Made by a program: the position numbers and the translations under genes
Notes under the pieces: generated by a model
What the model saw: only the letters and a program-made list of their open reading frames with translations
What the model was told of the DNA's origin: nothing
Database searches by the model: none
Shown here: in pieces, positions 36,106-43,443 of the stretch
Position numbering within the stretch: position 1 is the first letter of the stretch
How the letters are laid out: the number at the start of each line of letters is the position of its first letter
Assembly: GCF_012932915.1 (NCBI RefSeq)
Contig: NZ_VCQU01000003.1
Location: 496,001 to 560,000 of the forward strand
Reading direction: 5' to 3'
From: Antrihabitans stalactiti
GTDB lineage: Bacteria; Actinomycetota; Actinomycetes; Mycobacteriales; Mycobacteriaceae
Length of the DNA stretch: 64,000 bases

Positions 36106-36116
36106 GAGCAGTGCTC
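36106..36116. promoter_or_regulatory. Candidate TetR operator 1
   Basis: The sequence gagcagtgctc is a near-perfect palindrome, extended to agagca-g-tgctct at 36105-36117. It lies 44 bases upstream of the TetR start. The same gagc-Rgt-gctc core recurs at 36160-36170, and both are next to an acaaaagaga motif, so a common regulator is likely. Confidence 0.5.
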
Positions 36117-36159
36117 TTGACAACCGATCGAGGGTGGTGCAGGCTTGAACTTGAACCGA

Positions 36160-36170
36160 GAGCGGTGCTC
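36160..36170. promoter_or_regulatory. Candidate TetR operator 2
   Basis: The sequence gagcggtgctc matches operator 1 at ten of eleven positions and is followed by acaaaagaga, which precedes operator 1. It ends 23 bases before the start of the divergent oxidoreductase gene, a position suited to blocking transcription of that gene. Confidence 0.45.
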
Positions 36171-36193
36171 ACAAAAGAGATCAGGAGAGTGGC

Positions 36194-37126
36194 ATGGTTG
36201 CCATCCACGTAGTAAACGGAGCAGGTCAGGTCGGTACGACGGTCGCGCTGCAGCTCGCAGCTCAGGGGCAGCAGGTCCGGCTGCTGACGCGGTCGGGCAG
36301 CGGACCGGAGCACCCGCTCATCGAGCGACGCAAGGTCGACGTTTCCAAGCCGGACCAGCTGGCCGCAGCATTCGAAGACGCTGTCGCCGTGTTCCACTGC
36401 ATCCACGGATCGCGGTATTCGGCAAAGGCGTGGCGAGCGGAGCTGCCCGGCGCAGAACAGGCTGTGCTGGACGCGGCAGGCAAGGTCGGTGCGGTCGTGG
36501 TCTTCCCGGAAAGCCTCTATGCCTACGGCCACGTCGCCGGACCGATGACCGAAGACACCCCGCGTGACGCGACAGTCGGCAAACTTGGCATCAGGGCGGA
36601 GCTGCTGCGTGCTCGGGAGGCGCACCCGACCCCCACAGTCAGCGTCGCAGCCTCGGACTTCTTCGGTCCGCACGTGATGATGTCGCACGCAGGCGAGCGG
36701 ATGGTTCCCACTGTCCTCGCCGGAAAGACGATGCGCGTGATCGGCAGCCTGGACGCTCCGCATTCCTTTACCTACGTGCCTGATCTCGCCGCCGCGATGA
36801 TCAAAGCTGCGCAGGACCCTGCCCTCTGGAATACCGTGTTGCACGCTCCGACGGCGCCAGCGGTCACGCAGCGGCAGCTGATCGAGGCAATTGCGAATGC
36901 GGGGAAGGTCGCGACACCGAAGGTCGCCGCTGTTCCGGTGTGGGAATTGAAGGCATCGGGTGCATTCTCCGAGCAGTCGCGCGAACTCGCCGAGACCGGC
37001 TACCAGTTTGCGAAGCCCTTCGTTCTCGACTCGTCGCGGAGTCAGCGGGTGCTCGATCAGGCACCGACGCCGTTCGAGGAGCAGGTCGCGACGACAGTGC
37101 AATGGTGGCGCGCGCGGCAGAACTGA
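36194..37126 (+). CDS. NAD(P)-dependent epimerase/NmrA-like oxidoreductase
   Basis: 310 residues, extended/atypical SDR. The cofactor loop is VVNGAGQVGTTVALQLAAQG at the N-terminus (GxGxxG-like GAGQVG), with SLYAYGHVAGPM near residue 110 supplying the Tyr. Substrate-side segments such as SDFFGPHVM and HSFTYVPDLAAAM are as in NAD-dependent epimerase/dehydratase family members. GGAGAG precedes the ATG at 36194. Divergent from, and probably repressed by, the TetR protein at 35367-36062, which suggests induction by a small lipophilic compound. Confidence 0.82.
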   Translation: MVAIHVVNGAGQVGTTVALQLAAQGQQVRLLTRSGSGPEHPLIERRKVDVSKPDQLAAAFEDAVAVFHCIHGSRYSAKAWRAELPGAEQAVLDAAGKVGAVVVFPESLYAYGHVAGPMTEDTPRDATVGKLGIRAELLRAREAHPTPTVSVAASDFFGPHVMMSHAGERMVPTVLAGKTMRVIGSLDAPHSFTYVPDLAAAMIKAAQDPALWNTVLHAPTAPAVTQRQLIEAIANAGKVATPKVAAVPVWELKASGAFSEQSRELAETGYQFAKPFVLDSSRSQRVLDQAPTPFEEQVATTVQWWRARQN

Positions 37127-37147
37127 GCGCAGGGCTCGGGCTCGGGC

Positions 37148-38941
37148 ATGATCGACAGGGTGCGCACCGAGCCTCGAGCCCTATTTGCTGCCGTTCTTTC
37201 ATTAACTCTCATAGTCGTGGGGTGTAGTTCCGACAAACCGGACCAGCCCGCAAAAATCGCGCAGCAGTTCGTGACTGCGCTCAACAACGACGACGGGAAC
37301 GCGGCAGCGGCGTTGACGTCAGACCCCGCAAAAGCCGCCGATGCGATCGGCAAGATGTACGACGGGCTCGGCAAGGACGTGAAGTTCGACGTCAAGAGCA
37401 CGGAGGAATCGGGGGCGGTCGAACTCGCCGCGCAGTGGACGCTCGGGCAGGGCGAGGCAGCGAAACGCTGGTCGTACACCACGCGGGGGAAAGCATCGGA
37501 TTCCGGCCAAGGATGGCGAATCGACTGGGATCCCGCGATCTTGGTAGCCGGACTCACCGAAGGCCATACCGTGCGATTCCTTCCGACCCACAGCACACCG
37601 GCGCGCGTGCTGGATAGAGCCGGTCAGGAGCTGATGACCGAGCAGGTCGTCACGCTCGTCAACGTGGCCCCGAGCGCAGATGCCGCCGCAGTTGCGCCGC
37701 TCCTTGCGCAGATCGATCCGGCGGTGACGCCTGCGTCGCTGTCGGCCGACATCGCGGCCGGTCAAGGTAACCCTGTCACGGCGCTCATTTTGCGCGAACA
37801 AGATCTGGCGAAGGTCGAGGCACCGTTGTCGGCGTTGCCCGGCGTCACACTCGCCAAGCAGACCCGGCTACTCACCACGGACCGCACGCTCACGTCGCCG
37901 ACCTTTTCCGGAGTCACCGAACTCTGGCAAGAAGCCCAAGATGCGGCCGCGGGCTGGTCGGTCGAGGTCGTCGCCGACGACGGAACCGCGACCAAATTGG
38001 TCGGCGAAGACGCCAAGCCGACGCCGGACCTGACCACCACACTCGACCTCGGTCTTCAGCAGGCCGCCGAAGCAGCGGTCGCGCCGTTGCAGCAGCAGGC
38101 CGCGATCGTCGCGATTCGACCGTCGACCGGCGGAATCCTTGCCGTCGCGCAGAGCGCCTCGGCCGACGCGCAGGGTCCGATCGCGTTGACCGGCTTGTAT
38201 CCGCCGGGTTCGACGTTCAAGACGGTCACCGTGTCGGCAGCACTTCAAGCGGGGGGATTGACCCCGGACACCGTATTGCCGTGCCCGGGTTCGGCGAACA
38301 TCGAAGGCAGAACGATCCCGAACGATGAAAACTTCGACCTCGGCCAAGTGCCGCTGCATACTGCATTCGCGCGGTCCTGCAATACGACGATGGGCCGGCT
38401 CGCCGTTGGGCTGCCGCCGAACGGTCTGCAGAAGGCTGCAGAGCAATTCGGGCTCGGCGTCGACTACGTGACGCCTGGGCTCGTGACCGTCACCGGCACT
38501 GTGCCTGTCGCGGATACGCCGGCCGCCCGCGTCGAATCCGGTATCGGACAAGGAAGCGTCACCGCGTCACCGTTCGGAATGGCGTTGGTGGCGGCGACGA
38601 TTGCGCATGGGAGTCTGCAAGCGCCGATGTTCGTCGACGGCCGCCGGGGAACCGGAAACCGGACGCCGAGCCCGTTGCCAGCAAACATTACGGACCAACT
38701 TTCGACGATGATGCGTGAGACGGTCACGGCTGGAACGGCCACGATTCTCAACGACATTCCGGACCTTCGGGGCAAGACGGGAACCGCCGAGCACGAGAAT
38801 GGCGCCGCCCACGGCTGGTTCGTCGGAATCGAAGGCGACCTGGCGTTTGCGGTCTTCGTCGCCGACGCAGGCAGCTCGACACCCGCGCTCGAAGCCGCTG
38901 GTCGATTTCTGCGGAATGTTCAGCCGCTGATCCCCCGGTAG
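37148..38941 (+). CDS. Penicillin-binding lipoprotein (MecA_N/NTF2-like plus transpeptidase)
   Basis: 597 residues. A lipoprotein signal ends in the lipobox LIVVGC (Cys26). An NTF2-like MecA_N domain (about 30-140) precedes a dimerisation region and a transpeptidase domain. All three catalytic motifs are intact: S355-T-F-K358 in YPPGSTFKTV, S410-C-N in RSCNTTMG and K543-T-G in RGKTGTAE. It should cross-link peptidoglycan outside the membrane; the architecture equals Rv2864c of Mycobacterium tuberculosis. It is followed after 91 bases by a paralogue that has lost the same motifs, so the pair arose by tandem duplication. Confidence 0.92.
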   Translation: MIDRVRTEPRALFAAVLSLTLIVVGCSSDKPDQPAKIAQQFVTALNNDDGNAAAALTSDPAKAADAIGKMYDGLGKDVKFDVKSTEESGAVELAAQWTLGQGEAAKRWSYTTRGKASDSGQGWRIDWDPAILVAGLTEGHTVRFLPTHSTPARVLDRAGQELMTEQVVTLVNVAPSADAAAVAPLLAQIDPAVTPASLSADIAAGQGNPVTALILREQDLAKVEAPLSALPGVTLAKQTRLLTTDRTLTSPTFSGVTELWQEAQDAAAGWSVEVVADDGTATKLVGEDAKPTPDLTTTLDLGLQQAAEAAVAPLQQQAAIVAIRPSTGGILAVAQSASADAQGPIALTGLYPPGSTFKTVTVSAALQAGGLTPDTVLPCPGSANIEGRTIPNDENFDLGQVPLHTAFARSCNTTMGRLAVGLPPNGLQKAAEQFGLGVDYVTPGLVTVTGTVPVADTPAARVESGIGQGSVTASPFGMALVAATIAHGSLQAPMFVDGRRGTGNRTPSPLPANITDQLSTMMRETVTAGTATILNDIPDLRGKTGTAEHENGAAHGWFVGIEGDLAFAVFVADAGSSTPALEAAGRFLRNVQPLIPR

Positions 38942-39032
38942 GGGTTGTTTCGGCTGGCTGTAACGCTATTGTGATGCCATCGTTGGTAGTGGGAGCTTGT
39001 TACTGGTGTGACAAGAGTGGAGATTGTGACGT

Positions 39033-40706
39033 ATGGGATTCGGGACCACTCGTCGTTTGCAAATGAACACGGGGATCGCTGTGGGGGCGGTCGCCGTGAT
39101 GATCTTTGGGCTTGGATCATGCGCGCTCGGTGATGAGAAGGACGACGCCGAGGTGCTGGTCGAGCAGTTCACGCAGTTACTCGACGACCGCGACGTCGTG
39201 AGTGCTGCTGCGCTCACGTCATATCCGAACGCCGCGTCAGCTTCTATCCAGCAAATGTTCGACGGACTGAAGGCTGACTCGGTCGACTACAAAGTCAGCC
39301 AATACATTCCGCTCGACCAGTCGTCCGGCTTCTTCACCCTCGATGCCAAATGGGACCTCGGTAAAGACCGACGTTGGGATTACAGCGTCCAGGGCAGCGT
39401 CCGCAAACTTGCGGTCGGCTGGCGAATTTCGTGGGACCCCACCGTCGTCCTGCCTGAATTCGGGCACAGCCGTACGGTCCAGCTGGTCCGTACCGATGCG
39501 GCGGCACCGCGTGTGCTCGACCCGACTGGCAGCCCGCTGATGGACGAGCAGACCATCAATGCGATCAAGCTCGATCCGACGAAAATGCCCGACCCGGTCG
39601 CCACGACGACCGCCGTCGCGAAGGCGATCGAACCGGTAGCACCGTTGATCACGTCGCAGTCACTGATGCAGGACCTCGTCGTGGCGCGTGGCCAGTCGAT
39701 CACGGCAGTCTCCTTGCGCGACGCCGACTTCGAGATTCTCGGGCACGCACTGGTCAAGATTCCCGGAGTGGTCACCGAGAAGCAGCCGAAGCTGATCGCC
39801 ACGGATCGTCGCATCGTCTCGCCGCTGCTCGACGCATTGCGAAATGTCTGGCAGTCCAGTCGCGACGCGACCGCAGGCTGGGCGGTCGAGGTGCAGGAGC
39901 CGGACGGTTCACCTGCCGTGCGACTGACCGGGTTCCAGGGTCCGCCGCCGCCGGACGTCGCGGCCACGCTCGATCCGAAGCTGCAGCTTGCGGCCGCTGA
40001 CGCCGTCGTGAGCGTCGGAACGCCCGCGACTATCGTCGCAATTCAGCCGTCGACCGGCGCCATCACAGCGGTCGCGCAGAACACCTACGCGTCCGACATC
40101 GGTCCGATCGCGCTGAAGGGTCTGTACCCGGCGGGCACTGCGCTCGATATTTTCAACAACGCGGCCGGGGTGCTGAAAGGTGTTGCGCCGAAGGATGTAT
40201 CGCCCGAAGACTCGATGAACGCGGCCGCACAACTCGGTCTGGGCGTCGATTTCAAGGTTCCCGGACTCGAAGAAGTTACCGGGCAACTACCGAATCAGGG
40301 TGCGGGCATGGAGAAGCCCGACGCGTGGAACGGCGACAATGTGATGGTCAGTCCGTTCGGGATGGCGATGGTCGCGGCGTCGATCGCGCGGGGCAATGTC
40401 CCGGCACCGATGATCGCGTTCGGGCAGCCCGCCACGACCGATGCGAATCTCACGTCGATTCGATCCGACGTTGTCGACAGGCTCCGCGTGCTCATGCGTG
40501 AAGGTGTCACCAAGCCCAATGCGCAAAGTGTGCAAGCATTTTCGGACGTGACCGGCATCGCGACCCAGAGCGGTCAGGACAGTTGGTTCATCGCGAACCG
40601 CGGTGACCTCGCCTTCGCCGTCTTCATCAAAGACGCCGACGGCGCCGACCAGGCCGCCAAGATGGCTGCGCGCCTGCTCCGTGCAATGGCAAAGCCGCAG
40701 GCCTAG
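39033..40706 (+). CDS. Catalytically inactive penicillin-binding lipoprotein paralogue
   Basis: 557 residues, alignable over its length with the preceding gene (lipobox GLGSC, NTF2-like domain, SRDATAGWAVEV, AIQPSTGAITAVAQN). The catalytic serine motif has become YPAGTALDIF, i.e. T369-A-L-D372 in place of SxxK. About 45 residues that contain the SxN motif are deleted between FNNAAGVLKG and AAAQLGLG, and KTGT is replaced by TQSGQD. The open frame and signal are intact and codon use is normal, so it is expressed rather than decaying: probably a pseudoenzyme that binds peptidoglycan or regulates its active sister. Confidence 0.85.
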   Translation: MGFGTTRRLQMNTGIAVGAVAVMIFGLGSCALGDEKDDAEVLVEQFTQLLDDRDVVSAAALTSYPNAASASIQQMFDGLKADSVDYKVSQYIPLDQSSGFFTLDAKWDLGKDRRWDYSVQGSVRKLAVGWRISWDPTVVLPEFGHSRTVQLVRTDAAAPRVLDPTGSPLMDEQTINAIKLDPTKMPDPVATTTAVAKAIEPVAPLITSQSLMQDLVVARGQSITAVSLRDADFEILGHALVKIPGVVTEKQPKLIATDRRIVSPLLDALRNVWQSSRDATAGWAVEVQEPDGSPAVRLTGFQGPPPPDVAATLDPKLQLAAADAVVSVGTPATIVAIQPSTGAITAVAQNTYASDIGPIALKGLYPAGTALDIFNNAAGVLKGVAPKDVSPEDSMNAAAQLGLGVDFKVPGLEEVTGQLPNQGAGMEKPDAWNGDNVMVSPFGMAMVAASIARGNVPAPMIAFGQPATTDANLTSIRSDVVDRLRVLMREGVTKPNAQSVQAFSDVTGIATQSGQDSWFIANRGDLAFAVFIKDADGADQAAKMAARLLRAMAKPQA

Positions 40707-40713
40707 ACACCCC

Positions 40714-40752
40714 GTGCGCGAGTTTGGCCCCCTGGGGGCCAAACTCACTCAC
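40714..40752. repeat. GTGCGCG-type palindrome, copy 4
   Basis: Inner arms agtttggccccc (40721-40732) and gggggccaaact (40734-40745) are perfect; outer arms gtgcgcg and cactcac pair with two mismatches. It lies eight bases after the stop of the inactive PBP gene and likely terminates it. The short minus-strand reading frame at 40749-40892 ends inside its right arm. Confidence 0.7.
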
Positions 40753-40892
40753 AGTTCGCCAGCTTTCCATGGCACGTAAGACAGTCGGCGATTGTTCTGA
40801 TAGACCCAATCCCACTCTTTGCCGGTTCGACGTGTCACCGCAACATCGAGCTCGGTCATCGAGGCGTCGGTCCCCGAGCAGCGCGCACCCAC
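40749..40892 (-). CDS. Possible small ORF or gene remnant
   Basis: 47 codons from GTG 40892 (or 36 from ATG 40859) ending in a TGA inside the palindrome arm. The predicted end reads RTGKEWDWVYQNNRRLSYVP then WKAGEL, which looks protein-like (three Trp, two Tyr, balanced charge) rather than antisense low-complexity. I do not recognise it. It lies between the inactive PBP gene and the TetR gene, on the TetR strand, in otherwise non-coding DNA. It may be a short real protein or the C-terminal leftover of a lost gene. Confidence 0.3.
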   Translation of the reverse strand: MGARCSGTDASMTELDVAVTRRTGKEWDWVYQNNRRLSYVPWKAGEL

Positions 40893-40939
40893 CCGCAAGG
40901 GGGGATGGTCACCGATCAGTTGAGTGCCCCGGGAAAGAC

Positions 40940-41668
40940 TCAGTCGCGCGCCGGGGTTACACCCTGAACGTGGCGGTCATGAAGGCTCACGAGACCATCG
41001 ATCAACAAGTCCAAGCCGAAGGCGAACTCCTCCTCGAGCGAGGCGGGCAGGAAGTCCGCGACGGCATGCGTGGCCTGGAAGGCGGCCGGGTCAAGCGTGT
41101 GAAAGAACGTCGACAGTAGCGCTGCGTCGATCTGCTCGGCAGGCACGTTGCGGAGCTGGATGGCAAAGCCCACGACATGACGCGCGAGCGCGACGTAAGC
41201 GCGCGCCGCCAGCTCCACCGGAAAACCGTTGGCGAGGAGCAACTCGAGGCACTTCTCGCGAACCTCGAGCGCGTGGGGGCCGATCGGCACGGTGTCGGCG
41301 AGCAGCGAGGCCGCATGCCGATGCTTGGCGAAGTTCTCGAACATGGCGCGCGCAAGGCCCCGCGCGGCGTCCTGCCACACCAGACCGTCGACATCGATGG
41401 CCTCGATGTCGACGTCGGCGAACATGAGATCGACGACTTCGGCAACCAACTCGGAGCGGTCGCTGAAGTGCCGGTACAGGGTCGCTGTTCCAGACTCCAG
41501 GCGTTGGGCAAGCGTGCGCATCGACAACGCATCCGGGCCCTCTTCGTCGACGATCTGCAGCGCCGTCGCAACAATCCGCTCCCGTGGAATCGCCGGGCGC
41601 CCCAAGGCTCGACGAGGCTTCGACGCATCTGCGCCCGCGCGGGCTCGCTGTTCGTCCACAGACATCAT
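40940..41668 (-). CDS. TetR family repressor of the catabolic island
   Basis: 242 residues. The helix-turn-helix is SMRTLAQRLESGTATLYRHF at about residues 48-67, and the C-terminal domain resembles TetR_C_1 (MFENFAKHRHAASLLADTV). A disordered basic N-terminus precedes GRPAIPRERIVATAL. AGGGG lies six bases before ATG 41668. It is divergent from the hydrolase operon and the 46-base gap contains a 19-base palindrome (41695-41713) that also occurs, nearly identical, at 48312-48326 at the far end of the island. It therefore probably represses both operons and itself until an inducing substrate binds. Confidence 0.88.
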   Translation of the reverse strand: MMSVDEQRARAGADASKPRRALGRPAIPRERIVATALQIVDEEGPDALSMRTLAQRLESGTATLYRHFSDRSELVAEVVDLMFADVDIEAIDVDGLVWQDAARGLARAMFENFAKHRHAASLLADTVPIGPHALEVREKCLELLLANGFPVELAARAYVALARHVVGFAIQLRNVPAEQIDAALLSTFFHTLDPAAFQATHAVADFLPASLEEEFAFGLDLLIDGLVSLHDRHVQGVTPARD

Positions 41669-41694
41669 TATTACCCCTTGACCTGATCGTACTT

Positions 41695-41713
41695 ATGGAT
41701 ACACTGTATCCAT
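41695..41713. promoter_or_regulatory. TetR operator, left copy
   Basis: The sequence atggatacactgtatccat is a perfect palindrome (nine-base arms around one central base) located in the divergent promoter between the TetR gene (ends its start at 41668) and the first hydrolase gene (starts 41715). Its 15-base core ggataca-s-tgtatcc is repeated at 48312-48326. Confidence 0.8.
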
Positions 41714-41714
41714 T

Positions 41715-42533
41715 ATGAACAACACCTTCAGTTTCTCCGGCGATACCCTGGTCGCTCCCGCCGATGACGTGCTCGTGCATTACCGCCGCGCCGGTCAGGG
41801 GCAACCACTTCTCCTCCTTCACGGCAGCGGCTCGTCGCTCGACGGCATGGCGGCGCTGACCGCTCAGCTGAGCAGCTCGTACGACGTCATCAGCGTGGAC
41901 CTGCCCGGATTCGCACGCACCGGTCCGCGCCCGGACGGTGACTATCGCGTCGCGACGTACGTGACCACGTTGGTCGGATTCCTCGACGCTCTGGGGATCG
42001 AACGCGTCACTGTCGTCGGCAACTCGTTCGGGGGAAACCTCGCCTGGAACCTCGCGCTCGACCATCCCGATCGGGTTGATCGGTTGGTCCTGATCAATGC
42101 GACCGGCTACCCCGACAAGACCCTGCCGATCGGAATGCAGTTGATGCGCCTGCCCGTGTTGCGGACGCTGATTCGGTTGTGGATGCCTCGGCAGATGATC
42201 GCCAAGAACCTCGAGAAGACCGTGGGGCCGACGTCGACCATCGTCGATGACGCAATGGTCGATCGCGCCTACCGGCTGATGAATCTTCCCGGCAATCGAG
42301 CGGCGTTCGTCGACTTCGTCAACACCGAGCAGCGTGACCGCAGCGGCGAGATCCGCCGGATCACCGCGCCGACTTTGATCCTGCGTAGCGCCAGTATCGA
42401 CGGGCAGTACTTCGGCCGCGATATCGCCGGAAGCGAGGAAGCCGTGCACCCCAACGGCGGTCACCTCTTACCCGAAGAAGAACCCACCTGGGTCGCCCAG
42501 AACATCACCGAATTCCTCCCGAGCCAGCACTGA
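41715..42533 (+). CDS. Alpha/beta-fold hydrolase 1
   Basis: 272 residues. The oxyanion region is LLLLHGSGSSLDGM, the nucleophile elbow GNSFGGNLAWN (Ser near residue 105) and the catalytic His lies in NGGHLLPEEEP. The acid is less clear: the usual LWGxxD position reads LRSASIDGQYF. The cap region (LMRLPVLRTLIRLWMPRQM) is as in MhpC/BphD-type carbon-carbon hydrolases. The operator palindrome ends two bases before the ATG, so the transcript must have a very short leader or none. First gene of a five-gene operon; substrate unknown. Confidence 0.85.
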   Translation: MNNTFSFSGDTLVAPADDVLVHYRRAGQGQPLLLLHGSGSSLDGMAALTAQLSSSYDVISVDLPGFARTGPRPDGDYRVATYVTTLVGFLDALGIERVTVVGNSFGGNLAWNLALDHPDRVDRLVLINATGYPDKTLPIGMQLMRLPVLRTLIRLWMPRQMIAKNLEKTVGPTSTIVDDAMVDRAYRLMNLPGNRAAFVDFVNTEQRDRSGEIRRITAPTLILRSASIDGQYFGRDIAGSEEAVHPNGGHLLPEEEPTWVAQNITEFLPSQH

Positions 42534-42543
42534 GAGACTAACC

Positions 42544-43443
42544 ATGAAGTACTTCGTCGTACCTGAAGAGTCACGCCACCTCGACGCTGAGCAGCGCAAA
42601 CACCTCCGCGGAAGCTTCGTCTCGCTGTCCGACGGAGTGACCCACTACGAACTGGCCGGCCCGGTGGACGGCAGCCTCGTTGTCCTCATCCCCGGGTTGA
42701 CGATCCCGCTGTTCTACTGGGACGAGCTGGCCGCCGCCCTGCACGCGCACGGACTGCGGACGCTGGCCTACAGCGCGTATGGCCGGGGCTATTCCGACCG
42801 CCTGCACGGCACCTACGACGAGAACCTCTTCGTGCGGCAGCTCGCCGAACTCGTCGACTTCGTGGCGCCGGGGGCGCGGTGTCACGTTGTGGGCACGTCC
42901 ATGGGCGCCCTCGTTGCGATGGGATACGCCACGCGTCACTCCGAACGTGTGTCGACGTTGACCCTGGCCGGACCGGCTGGACTCGCTCCTCGCGCTGTGA
43001 CGGCTCCGGATCGTGTGCTCCGAAACGATCTTCTCGCCGGGTTGGTGGCCCGCAGATTCGGCCGGCGAATCCTGGAAGGCCACCTCGGACACAACGTCCG
43101 CGACCGGGATCTTGCCGCGAAGTTGACCGAGATGATCCTCGACGCCTACCAATACCAGGGTTCCATCCACGCGTTCTTTGACACTCTTCAGCACGTCAAG
43201 CTGTCCGGGCGCCGTGCGCTCTTCACACAGGCCGGATCGTTGAATCTCCCAACGATGCTGCTATGGGGGCGGGCCGACGAAGTCACGCCCATCGACCACG
43301 CAGGAACCGCGCGCAACCTACTCCGGGCACAGCATTATCACGAGCTCGATTGCGGCCATATGGCGCCGTACGAACTTCCCCACGACGTCGCCGCACTCGT
43401 CGTTGCGTTTCTCCAGACTTCTTCAGATCGGGTCGAATCATGA
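42544..43443 (+). CDS. Alpha/beta-fold hydrolase 2
   Basis: 299 residues. The nucleophile elbow is VGTSMGALVAMGYATRHSER (Ser near residue 120), with an Asp in LLWGRADEVTPIDHA and His in ELDCGHMAPYELP, giving a complete Ser-Asp-His triad in contrast to the first hydrolase. Ten bases separate the two hydrolase genes and the stop overlaps the next start by ATGA. Two hydrolases plus a flavin monooxygenase fit a pathway in which a ring is hydroxylated or opened and the products cleaved. The exact substrate cannot be read from the sequence. Confidence 0.85.
   Translation: MKYFVVPEESRHLDAEQRKHLRGSFVSLSDGVTHYELAGPVDGSLVVLIPGLTIPLFYWDELAAALHAHGLRTLAYSAYGRGYSDRLHGTYDENLFVRQLAELVDFVAPGARCHVVGTSMGALVAMGYATRHSERVSTLTLAGPAGLAPRAVTAPDRVLRNDLLAGLVARRFGRRILEGHLGHNVRDRDLAAKLTEMILDAYQYQGSIHAFFDTLQHVKLSGRRALFTQAGSLNLPTMLLWGRADEVTPIDHAGTARNLLRAQHYHELDCGHMAPYELPHDVAALVVAFLQTSSDRVES

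Noticed and set aside
39033-40706. Calling the inactive PBP paralogue a pseudogene
   Set aside because: Frame, lipoprotein signal and fold are intact; only catalytic motifs are missing, which fits a maintained pseudoenzyme.
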